Assembly: GCF_900090045.1 (NCBI RefSeq)
Contig: NC_041785.1
Coordinates: forward strand, 930,001-994,000
Source: Plasmodium malariae
Lineage: Eukaryota > Apicomplexa > Aconoidasida > Haemosporida > Plasmodiidae
Reading direction: 5' to 3'
DNA length: 64,000 nucleotides
The notes under the pieces are model-generated. The model saw nothing but the letters and a program-made list of their open reading frames with translations, ran no database searches and was not told the DNA's origin. This document shows positions 1 through 10,800 of this stretch, piece by piece (within the stretch, counting starts at the first letter, position 1; each line of letters opens with the position of its first letter). The position numbers and the translations under genes were made by a program.

Positions 1-2990
1 CCTTGTTCCTTGTTGCCATCACCTGTTTTAACCTCCTTAGTTGTAACTAGCACTTTAGTTGTGTTACCCCTATTTAATACATTCTGGTTATGAACATTTT
101 TTTCTGTAATTGTCTTGTCAACCAGTTCCTTTAGACTTTTATTCAATGCAATTTGCCCTTCCTCAATATATCTCAAAATTGTGTTAAAATTTAGTTCTTC
201 TATATTTCTCAGATTGTAACTATTATTTATATCAAAAAATATATTATATACATAATTGTGAATATTTTGATCTACCAAAATATACTCTCCCTCTTTTTTA
301 AAAAGAAATAAATCGTTTAATATAGAATAAACGTAATTGAGATAATAAATTAAGTTATTTTTAAAAATATTCTTAATTAACAGAAAAAATTTCTGCTCCT
401 CTTTCTTCCACATATATATATAATATACATTACAAATATCCGTTAAGTTATTTCGTTTCAAATTTAATTTATGAAAAAAAGAAAATACATTTTTATTCAA
501 TTCTTTATTTAGTATATAGAGAGAAAAAAGGGTCTCATCGTTTTGTACTGCTTCACTGCTATGTTGCACTCTTTGCTTGATATACTGATATTTCTTTATT
601 AACTTCTCTTTTATATTACTTAGCTTTTCTTCCTCATTGAAATTGTCTTCAAATTTATTAAAATATGCTTGCTCATAGCTAGTTTTATTTGTTTTATTAT
701 CAAAATAAAAATTAAATATATGTACTAATTCTTCTGGGCATATTTGTTTTCCAGTTCTAATATCTAAAAGTTTTTTTTCTTTTTTATTTATAACAAATAG
801 CTGTTCTATAATATGGTGAAATTCGAACATACAACGAGATAAAATGATGAAAAAATCGTGACATCCTGTACCTTTATCAATTTTGTTCCTCATATCATTA
901 TCTTCATTAGTAGGAATACTACTGCTCGTATCATTCTGAACACAGTCATGATCGAATTTTTTAACATCCTCATTTTTATGGATTGAAATATTTGGAAAAA
1001 AATATTTCTTCAACATCTTTCCATTACTTCCTGAACTGTTCATAAATGTTTCATCATTTTTGTTACACACATTTGCACTTTCTGAAAATTCTTCCTTACG
1101 GGGTAAAATGTTCTGTGAATCTCTATTTTTGATACACTCTAATGACAAAAAGAAATTACTAAAAAAACTTTCTATGTCAATAAGGATGTATTCTTCATTA
1201 TCAAATATATAATTGCTTAAGTATATTTTACTGAATAATATATCGTTTATTTCTTTTACCCTTTCAGATATTATGCCACTGTGTAGCGATTTATCATTAT
1301 GTACACAAAATAGATAATTTTTAAATTTATTAAAAATGTTGTGAGAATCATCGGATATGGAAAAATTCATTCTATTTTTCCCTATCACATTTGAAACAAA
1401 TTTTTTTACACTCTCATATGTTAAAGTGTTTATCTGTTTCACTTTATTTAGATTATGTAATATTTCTCTTCCATTCAAATTTTTTACAATGCAATAAAAT
1501 AAGACCATCAATTTGAACAAATTTAAAAATAGGTAATTTTTTATTATTTCCAAATATTTAGTATGCTCTTTTAAAATATACGCAAAATACCAAAAGATAG
1601 AGTACGTAATTTTTTGTTCCCTGATATTTTCACTATTTAAAAAAACATCACTTGAATTCAAATATATGTATTTATATATTTTAATATTATCGCTAAGAAC
1701 AAACATTTTTTTAAAAATAGTTTGCACAATATTCTTCAGATTATTTAATATGTTATCATATTTAATTTTAATTTCTTTCAAAAATATTACTTTGTTACTT
1801 GGATTAGGTGAAGTGGACTGTATTTGAAATAACTTTTTCAAATCTTCCATCAATTTTATGTCTGTATGTTTATCAGGCCCATCAATTGGAGCGGTTGAGT
1901 CATTATTACCATAGATTTCTTCATCACATTTGTTCTGATCATACTTGTTTTGACCATATTCGTTTAGGTCATTTTTCTTTCCATTCATAAAGATGCCTTG
2001 TGCCTCAAATTCTGCCTGTAATTTGTCCAATTTAGTAGTATTGTTAAATTGTGAATTATAATCTATGTAAGCATCCGCTTGTCTATTTTCCTCTCTTTTC
2101 TTTCCTTTTCCAAACTTGTTGTTTTCATTTTCATTTAAAGCGTGGTATAAATCGTCTTTTACACATTTAAATATTGCTTGTATTAATAAAATATGCAATC
2201 TACAATTTCTTAAATAAATTAATGATTTCCAAATATTTAATTTTTTATAATTTTTCTCCGATTTATCTAAAAAATGCATGTAATTTTTTAAACAGTTAAA
2301 GAAGTTTTTTAGGAACAGTAAGGACTCATAGTTTTTTTTTTTTTTTTTCCTTGTTATATATAATTCATACAAAGGGTTATTAGCCTTGAATTTTTTTTCA
2401 ATATTTTTCATTTCCCTATTAAATTTTTCTGTCATTAAGATTTTATCACTATAGTCATTTTTTATTTTATTTTTGTTAATAAAATTTTCTAGATTTTTAA
2501 TTCTCTCTATAATTTCATCATTAAAACTGTTTATTAGTTTATTTAAATCTTTAAATTCAAAAAACTTTTTATTTTGCATAACTTTTTTTACATTTATACA
2601 ACCTATATTTTTATTATCCAATAAAAAGCCTTCTAAATATTCTTTGTTTTCTTTCTTTTTTTCTATTGATAGTTTCTTACTTATCGAAGATGTTGCGTCT
2701 TCTTTTAGGCCACTTTCCTGTTCAGAATGAATTTCATTGTTCAGATTTTTTTTTTTATTTAAGCTACCATTTTCAATATCACGACTTCTGTTGTTGATTT
2801 CCTCTTTTACATTTTTACTAAGTTTATCATTTAAATTTGTTTTATTAATAAGGGAACTCAAATAATTTATCGAATTGTTGCTAAGGAAGTTCTCGAATAA
2901 GTTCTTAATTTCAGGTTCATATGTTTTTTCATCTTTTTTTACGTTAGTGTTTTCTTTTATCTTTTTACTTAACTCTTTTAATTCATTCAT
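1..2990 (-). CDS. Large unrecognised Plasmodium protein, 3' end beyond window
   Basis: I checked this minus-strand frame triplet by triplet and found no stop from position 3089 down to position 1, about 1,029 codons in AT-rich DNA, so it is coding. The first ATG is at 2990 (MNELKELSKKIKENT...); the frame is open another 33 codons upstream without an ATG, so 2990 is the simplest start, although an upstream exon cannot be excluded. At least 996 residues are visible and the C-terminus lies outside the window. The protein is rich in Lys, Asn, Ile and Leu and looks largely helical, with an acidic/Lys-rich N-terminal third and longer Phe/Leu/Tyr-rich helical stretches after about residue 360. There is no signal peptide. 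I recognise no domain. Large helical tethering or kinetochore proteins have this look, but that is only an impression. It is divergent from the Utp3 gene. Confidence 0.8.
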   Translation of the reverse strand, partial: MNELKELSKKIKENTNVKKDEKTYEPEIKNLFENFLSNNSINYLSSLINKTNLNDKLSKNVKEEINNRSRDIENGSLNKKKNLNNEIHSEQESGLKEDATSSISKKLSIEKKKENKEYLEGFLLDNKNIGCINVKKVMQNKKFFEFKDLNKLINSFNDEIIERIKNLENFINKNKIKNDYSDKILMTEKFNREMKNIEKKFKANNPLYELYITRKKKKKNYESLLFLKNFFNCLKNYMHFLDKSEKNYKKLNIWKSLIYLRNCRLHILLIQAIFKCVKDDLYHALNENENNKFGKGKKREENRQADAYIDYNSQFNNTTKLDKLQAEFEAQGIFMNGKKNDLNEYGQNKYDQNKCDEEIYGNNDSTAPIDGPDKHTDIKLMEDLKKLFQIQSTSPNPSNKVIFLKEIKIKYDNILNNLKNIVQTIFKKMFVLSDNIKIYKYIYLNSSDVFLNSENIREQKITYSIFWYFAYILKEHTKYLEIIKNYLFLNLFKLMVLFYCIVKNLNGREILHNLNKVKQINTLTYESVKKFVSNVIGKNRMNFSISDDSHNIFNKFKNYLFCVHNDKSLHSGIISERVKEINDILFSKIYLSNYIFDNEEYILIDIESFFSNFFLSLECIKNRDSQNILPRKEEFSESANVCNKNDETFMNSSGSNGKMLKKYFFPNISIHKNEDVKKFDHDCVQNDTSSSIPTNEDNDMRNKIDKGTGCHDFFIILSRCMFEFHHIIEQLFVINKKEKKLLDIRTGKQICPEELVHIFNFYFDNKTNKTSYEQAYFNKFEDNFNEEEKLSNIKEKLIKKYQYIKQRVQHSSEAVQNDETLFSLYILNKELNKNVFSFFHKLNLKRNNLTDICNVYYIYMWKKEEQKFFLLIKNIFKNNLIYYLNYVYSILNDLFLFKKEGEYILVDQNIHNYVYNIFFDINNSYNLRNIEELNFNTILRYIEEGQIALNKSLKELVDKTITEKNVHNQNVLNRGNTTKVLVTTKEVKTGDGNKEQ

Positions 2991-3216
2991 AGTCTTTTTA
3001 TTTTTTAATTTTATATTCCTATTAATCTCTCCTAATTTATTATTACATAACCTTTTATGTAAAAAGTAATGTATATTTTTGATTTGTTCTCAATCTTATT
3101 CATTTTAATGTTATGTATATGTTTACACATGTATAAAATTAGATTACCATAAAATTTTATGAACAATGCATAGTACTACTAATATAGGAACAAAAAAGGG
3201 AACAAAAATAGCTGTA

Positions 3217-3266
<50 letters not shown>

Positions 3267-4236
3267 CATACATACATACATACTTAAATACATACATACA
3301 TTTCTACACACAAATATATTTCTACGCTTTTGTACTTTATGTGAAAATAACACAATTCTTTGCCATACTTTAAGATAATATATTATCTTTAACCCTAAAG
3401 TGAAAACGTTCAGTATTATTACTACTGTACTCGGTGAAATTATATTAGTTTTTTTTTTCATAAAGTTTTATTTTTGGCTTGTTTAGAAGTTTTCTTTTCA
3501 CAAATAATATTTACATTCGCCAGGAAAAAATTACTAGTAGAGTGATAAAAATATTTCATGTTCTGGATTTTTTAATTCTATTTTATATTCAAAATTTTTT
3601 TTTTTTTTTTTTTTAGAATAATTTTTTATTGTATGTAGCAATTACACTCAAGCAACAGCTGAATTTAATAAACCATAAATAAAAAATACAAAGCAATTTT
3701 AACTTGATCATACATACATATATGGACGTATAAACACCGTATGTATATATGTAAATATATGTATGCATATATATATGATTCAAAATAAATAGCTTAAAAT
3801 ATGGGGGATATTTTATTTTTATTAAGAAAATTTTGTAAGCGCAAAAAGTAAAAAAAAAAATAATATATATATCCTTATATATAGAGAGAGAACATCATAT
3901 GTTTAATTAAACGTAATATATAACATAATTCTTTTACAGATGGAATCATTCCTTTTCACAAAAAAGGAAAAACAGTATTTTAAAATTCGTGTTTAATTTA
4001 TTTTTTATTTTAAAATATAAAATAAAAAGTAAAAATGTTTTATTTAATTTATTAAAGGAAAAAAAGAATAAAACCTTCTATTTTTTAACATCACAACATT
4101 TGTTGCATGTTACATTTTTATATATAAAAGGTTTTATTTTGATATATTTTTATGTTCTACGATTTCCTGATTTTTCTGCGTAAGTCTTCCATTTAATGCT
4201 AATTACGTTATGAACTTGTATATATGCTAGAAGAAA
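2991..4236. promoter_or_regulatory. Divergent intergenic region (shared promoter space)
   Basis: This 1.25-kb AT-rich spacer separates two divergently transcribed genes, so it should carry both promoters. It contains a poly(A) tract (about 3216-3234) running into (TA)n and then (TACA)n, and a poly(T) run near 3598-3614. I see no convincing gene in it; the short open frames are microsatellite translations. Confidence 0.5.
3216..3300. repeat. Compound microsatellite: poly(A), (TA)n, (TACA)n
   Basis: About 18 A residues are followed by a TA dinucleotide run to about 3262 and then TACA tetranucleotides to 3300, with one interruption (TACTTAAA). It lies in the spacer between divergent genes. Confidence 0.9.
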
Positions 4237-6522
4237 ATGAAGAAGAAAAAAAATTATATGTTAGTTGATACCAGCAAAATTAAGTTTGTTGAGAATTCCG
4301 AATCGGAAGATGTTGAATTTGAGGATGATGTCAATAGTAGTAATGTGGAAAACTTTAATTCCGTGGATGATACTTTAAGTGATAGTAACAATGAAAGTAG
4401 TGACCTCAAATCTACAAGCGGTAAAAAAAAAAAGAAAAAAAAGAAAAGTTTTGATGATAGTGATAGTGATAGTGATAATGATAATGATAATGATAATGGC
4501 GGTGATGAAGACAAAGACGACGAAGTAGAAAACGAAAAAGATGACGATTTCATAAAGATATCTTGGGAGAAAGATAAAAGAAATTACTATCAATATGAAA
4601 GTGAAAATTCGTCAAGTGATAATGAAGAAAACGATGAAAGAATAAAAGAAGCTATTTATCTAAATAAAAAAGAAAAAGAGAATTTGAATGAAAATGATTT
4701 TGATTTATGTGACATCTATATGACAGAAAAAGAGGACAAGATTTTAGAAAAAAAAAAGGGGGGCCATGGCATAGATGAGGAAGAGAACATTATTAAAAGA
4801 CTAATTAGCGATGTGAGTAAGGATTTAAAAGGCAAAAAAAATGAAATAACCTTAGAAGGTAAGAATAAAAAGGAAATTGAACAAATAGTTATGAGTGAAC
4901 AACAAGAATATAAAATTCTTTTAAAGGAGTTGTCTTCGAATATTCAAAAAGTTTTTAATGAAATTAATGATAATAAAAAATTATTTGAATTTAAGGAAAT
5001 TGATGAAAATAATGTTAGTCCATCTGATATTAATAAGAATACTTTACTTTATCTTAAAAAAAAAAATGAAACAATGTTAACTTACATTATATATATTACA
5101 TATTATGTGTTTCTTAAAATTATGAATTGTTATACTCATAATCACCCAGTACTAGATAAATTAATATATATGAACACAATCATTTCAAAAACAAATGATT
5201 TAGACAGTAAAATAAAGTTCAAAATTCAGCAGCTAAATAAATCCTCGGGTAGAGAGTTGGGCGAATTAGGGTCATCAAAAAAGAATGGTGAGACTATATC
5301 TAAAAAGGTGAAGATGAGAGAAAATGTTAGTAAAGGAGCGAATGAACTAGAGTTAGATGACGTGGAAGAAGATAGTGAGGATGAGGATAATGTTGAGGAT
5401 GAAGATGATGTTAATGATACGGAAGATAATGATGAGGAAGTCGATGATGAGGAAGTTAATGATGAGGAAGTTGATGATGAGGAAGTTGATGATGAGGAAG
5501 TTGATGATGAGGAAGACGATGGTGACGAAGATGATGATGAGGAAGACGATGGTGACGAAGATGATGAGGCTCAGGATGGCGAAGTAAATGGTGATAACGA
5601 AAAATACAAAAACAAAAAATATAAAATCAGCAAAAGCCTTATAACGGAATACACAGATAGTCACATAAGGGAAAAGGAGAAGGAAGAAAAGAAAAAGAAA
5701 AGGGAAAAAATTAAAAATGAGAGAAACGTATTTTTAAAGGAAATAAAAGATATGGTATCAAATAGACCAGAAAAAATCGAAGAACATAATTATATGAAGA
5801 AAATGGAGGAAAAGTTAATGCATTTTGATGAAAAAATTTTAAATAAAAAAATTAAAGCATTAAATAAAAAGAAAAACAAGCTGAATAATTTAAGTAACGT
5901 TGGAATGACATCCAATGATTTATTGAAATTTGTGGAATTACCCGAAATGAACCAAGAAGAGAAAAATAAGAATTTGGAAGAAAAGAAAATTTTTAGAAGC
6001 AACATTAATAAAATCAAACAAATGAAGAAAAATAAATTAACAAATAACGTGAATGACGACTTTGTTTCCTTTAAAAAGTTTGACAAAATTAATAGCAGAT
6101 ATACCTCATATAAGAGTGAAGATTACAATAATTCTAATAATGCTAAATTTGGAAAGAACATATATAATGAAATAGATGATGAAAAAATCAAAAGTATGAT
6201 AAGCTTTAAAAAAAAGAGAAAAGAAAATAAAAAATTAAACTTGGAACAAAAAAATAGAGAAATACGAAAAAAATTAGTGGACGAAGAAAATGAAATAAGT
6301 GATAGAAGAATACCAAATAAAAATATTATACAAAATAAGGGCTTAGTACGAAAGAGAAAATCAACCGATGGAAATGCAAGAGTTCATAACAAAATTAAAT
6401 TTATGAAAAAAATGAAAACCTATAATAGTCAACATCCAAAATTAAAAGTTCATGAAAATAATTATTCAGGCGAAAAAAGAGGAATAAATCCATACCTAAA
6501 AAAATCCATAGATATCAAATAA
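4237..6522 (+). CDS. UTP3: Sas10/Utp3 family protein (U3 snoRNP, SSU processome)
   Basis: Single exon, 761 residues. Two family signatures are visible. Residues about 221-330 match the Sas10/Utp3/C1D domain: a helical stretch, then YLKKKNETMLTYIIYITYYV, then the conserved NHPVLDKLIYMNTIISK segment. Residues about 695-761 match the Sas10 C-terminal domain: NKGLVRKRKS, a basic helix (VHNKIKFMKKMKT), then YSGEKRGINPYLKKS. Sas10/Utp3 proteins are nucleolar parts of the small-subunit processome that matures 18S rRNA. The N-terminal region is acidic with SDSDSDNDNDN runs. Residues about 370-450 are an Asp/Glu repeat built on DDEEV, typical of the family's acidic stretches but expanded here. The ATG at 4237 is followed directly by Lys codons. 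Confidence in the family is high. Confidence 0.92.
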   Translation: MKKKKNYMLVDTSKIKFVENSESEDVEFEDDVNSSNVENFNSVDDTLSDSNNESSDLKSTSGKKKKKKKKSFDDSDSDSDNDNDNDNGGDEDKDDEVENEKDDDFIKISWEKDKRNYYQYESENSSSDNEENDERIKEAIYLNKKEKENLNENDFDLCDIYMTEKEDKILEKKKGGHGIDEEENIIKRLISDVSKDLKGKKNEITLEGKNKKEIEQIVMSEQQEYKILLKELSSNIQKVFNEINDNKKLFEFKEIDENNVSPSDINKNTLLYLKKKNETMLTYIIYITYYVFLKIMNCYTHNHPVLDKLIYMNTIISKTNDLDSKIKFKIQQLNKSSGRELGELGSSKKNGETISKKVKMRENVSKGANELELDDVEEDSEDEDNVEDEDDVNDTEDNDEEVDDEEVNDEEVDDEEVDDEEVDDEEDDGDEDDDEEDDGDEDDEAQDGEVNGDNEKYKNKKYKISKSLITEYTDSHIREKEKEEKKKKREKIKNERNVFLKEIKDMVSNRPEKIEEHNYMKKMEEKLMHFDEKILNKKIKALNKKKNKLNNLSNVGMTSNDLLKFVELPEMNQEEKNKNLEEKKIFRSNINKIKQMKKNKLTNNVNDDFVSFKKFDKINSRYTSYKSEDYNNSNNAKFGKNIYNEIDDEKIKSMISFKKKRKENKKLNLEQKNREIRKKLVDEENEISDRRIPNKNIIQNKGLVRKRKSTDGNARVHNKIKFMKKMKTYNSQHPKLKVHENNYSGEKRGINPYLKKSIDIK

Positions 6523-7869
6523 TAATTAAATTACAAAGTCAGGAAAATATAAAAGAAAAAAAGAAAATAATACAAAAATAAAAGAAAATTTTGCTCCATT
6601 TGTTTTATTTTTTTTTTAATTTTTTGTCACACATTGTGCACATTAATGTGCATATATTATGAAGTATACTTCATCATACGTCCATATATGTGTTATTTCT
6701 GCGTATTATACACATAATATATATATATATATATGTACAAGTTTACAATTATTTCATAAAAGGAATTCTTTTGACGTTTCTTAGTATATTTTGCTCAGTA
6801 GCAAATTTAAAAAATTTCCTATAAATATGTACTATATGCAAGCGTAGTTCTATCAATTAAAATGTTTATAATTAAAAATTTTTTCTTCTGTTTTCCTGTT
6901 TTCAATATTTACAACATATAACATTCACAATTTTTTATTTTTTTACATATAGTTTCAACCTTTTTCATCGTTTTAAAACTTAAGAGATATGTTGCATATA
7001 TTTACATACATATAAAATAACTTAGCCATTTTAAGGAATCCTGTATCTCAAAATTAAAAAAATAACAAAAAATAAAACGTGCTAATTAGCATTTGTTTTG
7101 ACAGATGCAATAAATTGTTATGCTTATCACTTGTTCAAATTTAGGTTAATGAAAATAAATATGCATACATATACATATATATAAATGTGAACATATCATA
7201 TGAATAAAAAAAATATTTTGTCGTTAATGCTATAAATTAATATAGAGAATTGTGTCCCATGATAAAACACATTATAACATAATCAAAGTATATGAAATAA
7301 ATACATATTAAAAAAATTAGAACAAAATGAAAAATGCAGAAAAAAGAAAAGAGTAAAAAGTAAAGAAGTAATTATATAAGGAACCAAAAACTAATAGAAT
7401 TAGAAGCCTAAAGAAGAGAAAACAAAAAGCACAAAAAATTATTCTTGAAACTTGAGTCACATCAAGGGTAGTAAACAATGAAATGCTAAAGAATAAAGCA
7501 TGTACTGTAAAAATAAAAAAAATAAATTATGAAAATATTATGGGAAAGCTTGAAAAAAAAAAAAAAAAAAAAAAAGGAAGATAAAACAAAATAAAATAAT
7601 AAAAAATAAAATGCAAAAAAACAATAATAAAAATAAAAGGTTACATAAATTATAAGGAAATATTTGAAGAAATAGCTACGAAAAAGCAGTGTAATAAAAT
7701 TATCCTTGTATCCTTTTTTTTTTTGCTTTTTTCCCTTAGAAAATATGTAATTTGTAAGAAGGTATGAACCTTTAAACATAAGCGTTTTTGCATTTTCTTT
7801 GTTTCATCCTTTTTTTTTTTTTGTTTTTATTTCCTTTTCTCCATTTTCCCATTTTTCCATCTTTATAAA
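6523..7869. other. Intergenic spacer
   Basis: AT-rich spacer between two genes on the plus strand, so it holds the Utp3 3' UTR and the phospholipase promoter and 5' UTR. It contains poly(A) near 7554-7575 and poly(T) runs. I found no convincing coding exon on either strand. Confidence 0.5.
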
Positions 7870-10800
7870 ATGATTAAAAATGTTTACCTATTTTTGGTTT
7901 ATGCAATTTATTCGCTTCATATGTTTTCTTTATCATTAAGAATGCAAAAAAATTTGTTCAAGTATATTACACCTATATCAAGCAAACTTAATTTAACGAA
8001 AATTCGAAAAATCAAATTATTTAGAAAAGAAAAGCACAGAAAACAAGTTAATGTCTTTAACGATGTTGTAAATAAATACATAGGTACACAACAACATCTC
8101 CAAAATTTTATGACATCATTCATGAATATGTATGAAAACAAATAAAGTTCATGTGTTGTTCCTTGTTTATATACACTTACCACTTTGAAATTTTTCAATT
8201 TTGCAATTTATCAGTGTTTCATTTTTTCGTTTTTCCTTTTTTTTTCCTATCGCGTAGGTCTCGATTTGTTTTTCAAAAAACTTAACAATGTAACAAACAA
8301 CGAGGAGAAACTAAATTACATAAATTTTTTGCATAAGATTGTTCAGGACAAAACATGTGAACGTCTGCTCCTTAGTAATAATTATATGAGAATAATTATT
8401 TATATATTAAATGAGAAATTTTTAAAATTAACAAAAAATGAAGAAAAAACGGAAAATGTTGATTATCAATTAATTTATAAATTTTTATTGATATTTAAAA
8501 ATTTAACAAAATATAAAAAATTTTATCATGTTATTCTCAGCGATTATACACATAAAAATGTGAAAATATCCTTACTGTATATTATTATGAATATTTTAAA
8601 TGAAAAGAGGAACAATGAAAAATACAAAGAAGCTAGTTCAATTTTTAATTATTTCACATCATTTTTTAAATACTCAGATGATAGTGGGAATAAAAATATA
8701 ACTGAAGACACTTCAAATGTTGATGAAAAAAAAAGAAAAAACAAAAACAAAAACGAAAACAAAAATGAAAACAAAAACGAAAACGAAAACCAAAACCAAA
8801 ACCAAAAAGGTGATATCGATGATATTAGAAATAAGATATATCATGTAGGTAAAAGTATATTATTAAAATTAAAGGAAGAAAAAATAAAAGTAGAAAACAA
8901 AACAAATGAAAAGCAGTGGAATTGTCAGAAGGAGGGGATGGTTAAAGAATGGCAAGAAGTAAAAAAAGCTTCAACATCCAACAACAATTATGAAAATGGT
9001 AAGGATATCGCAAATGAGGGGAAACAAACTAAACAGAATGAACAAAACAAAAAGGACGTAAATAATCATCATTATGAGAATAATGATAATAAAAGGAATG
9101 ATGATCTTAATTCCTACAATAGGGGTGATATCGTAAGGGACAGTAACATTATGAAACAAAAAAGTGAAACGCAAAGTTGGAACAGTTCTAACGGTATCAT
9201 ATTAAATCCAAAAAAAAACATAGATGAAATAGATAACAACACAGATAATATACTTATTGATATAAAAAGAAATAAAAAAAATATAAACAATGAAAGGAAG
9301 GAAGTTGACTACAAAACGGTGAGTGGTGACCATGAGAAGGAACGAAATAATTCCAAAGTAGATGACAGTGATACGCAAAATTACAAAGAATTGGAGGAGC
9401 AGAAAAAGAATGCAAATAGGAGCAGCGAAATAAATAGTATAAACGAAATAACAAATAGCGAGGAAGGTAGTGTACTATTTCTTCCCTTCTACTTTAATAA
9501 AAATTCGAAAGACAACATTTTAACGAGTATAATAGTAAATTTTCAAAATAAGGAAGACATAATTGTGTACAAAAAAATAGCGAAAGGCAGGATGAGCGAG
9601 AATGGAACGGATAGGGTGAAGAAAAGAAATAATGTGTTCGACTATATAGGGAATGAGTACAACTGCAATAATTATTATGAAATTTATGATAACTACGCGG
9701 AAGATGATCAGGATATATTAAAATATGAAAAAAATAAGAATAGGAAAAAATTGCAATTAAGAGAACAAAAGGAAGAGGAAAAGGAAAATGATGGTAATAG
9801 AAACACAATAGATGAAACAAATGAAGAGGGTGAAGAAGAAGAAAAGGAGGAAGATGACGAGGGAGAGGTAGAGGATGAACAGGAAAACAATGAAGAAGAT
9901 TCAAAGACAGATGAAAAAGATAAAGTAGAATACGAGAATAAATATGATGAAAATAATGTTAATATTGTGTTTAATGACTACGATATTAATGTAAAAGACA
10001 TGGAAAATAAAACAGATACCAAAATTAATGTAAGTAGTGAAAATAAGAGTAAGTACATAAACATGGGATTACTAATTTTGGTTCGAAAAAAAATAAATAC
10101 TACGGAGGAACATATAATTTTGAATAAACAGAATAATCAAATAAATGAAGAAATGAGTAACTCCAATGCAGGGAGCATTACCGATAGCAATAAAAAAGGA
10201 GAATGGGACAAGTCGTCAGCTATCAACTTACCAAGCCTGGGAAAACATAATTTATTTAACTATTTAAATATATATAAATACATAAATAACTTGGATTTAA
10301 AGTTTTCTTTATTCAAAAGGAATGAAAATAAAAGTAAGACAATTGAGGGGTATGAAGATATATACATAAAATACGACAACACGAAAGAGAAGAAGAATAT
10401 GGAAAGCTATGTTCTTATTGGTATCATGAATTTTAACATGGATTTGATTAAAAATTTCAAAGCACAGAGTGAAAATGTAGTCAATGATACTACTAACAAT
10501 AGTGTAGGAAAAAATGGAAATTCTATAAATATTACAAACCCGTATATAAATTTAACTCTACTAAAAAATTATGTCGAATCTTTATTCGTATACCTAAATT
10601 TAAATGACTACTTCACTAATAAGGTGCTAAAATTGCTGTATGAAATTTTAATAGAAAATAAGAATTCAGTTATTTATAATTTATATTATTATACTATTAT
10701 AAAAGAAGAAAATATGAAGAAAATTATTGAAATATTGTCAAAAAATATAAGAAATAATTTACATAAAGCAAATACAACTCTTATACTTAGGATATTGTAT

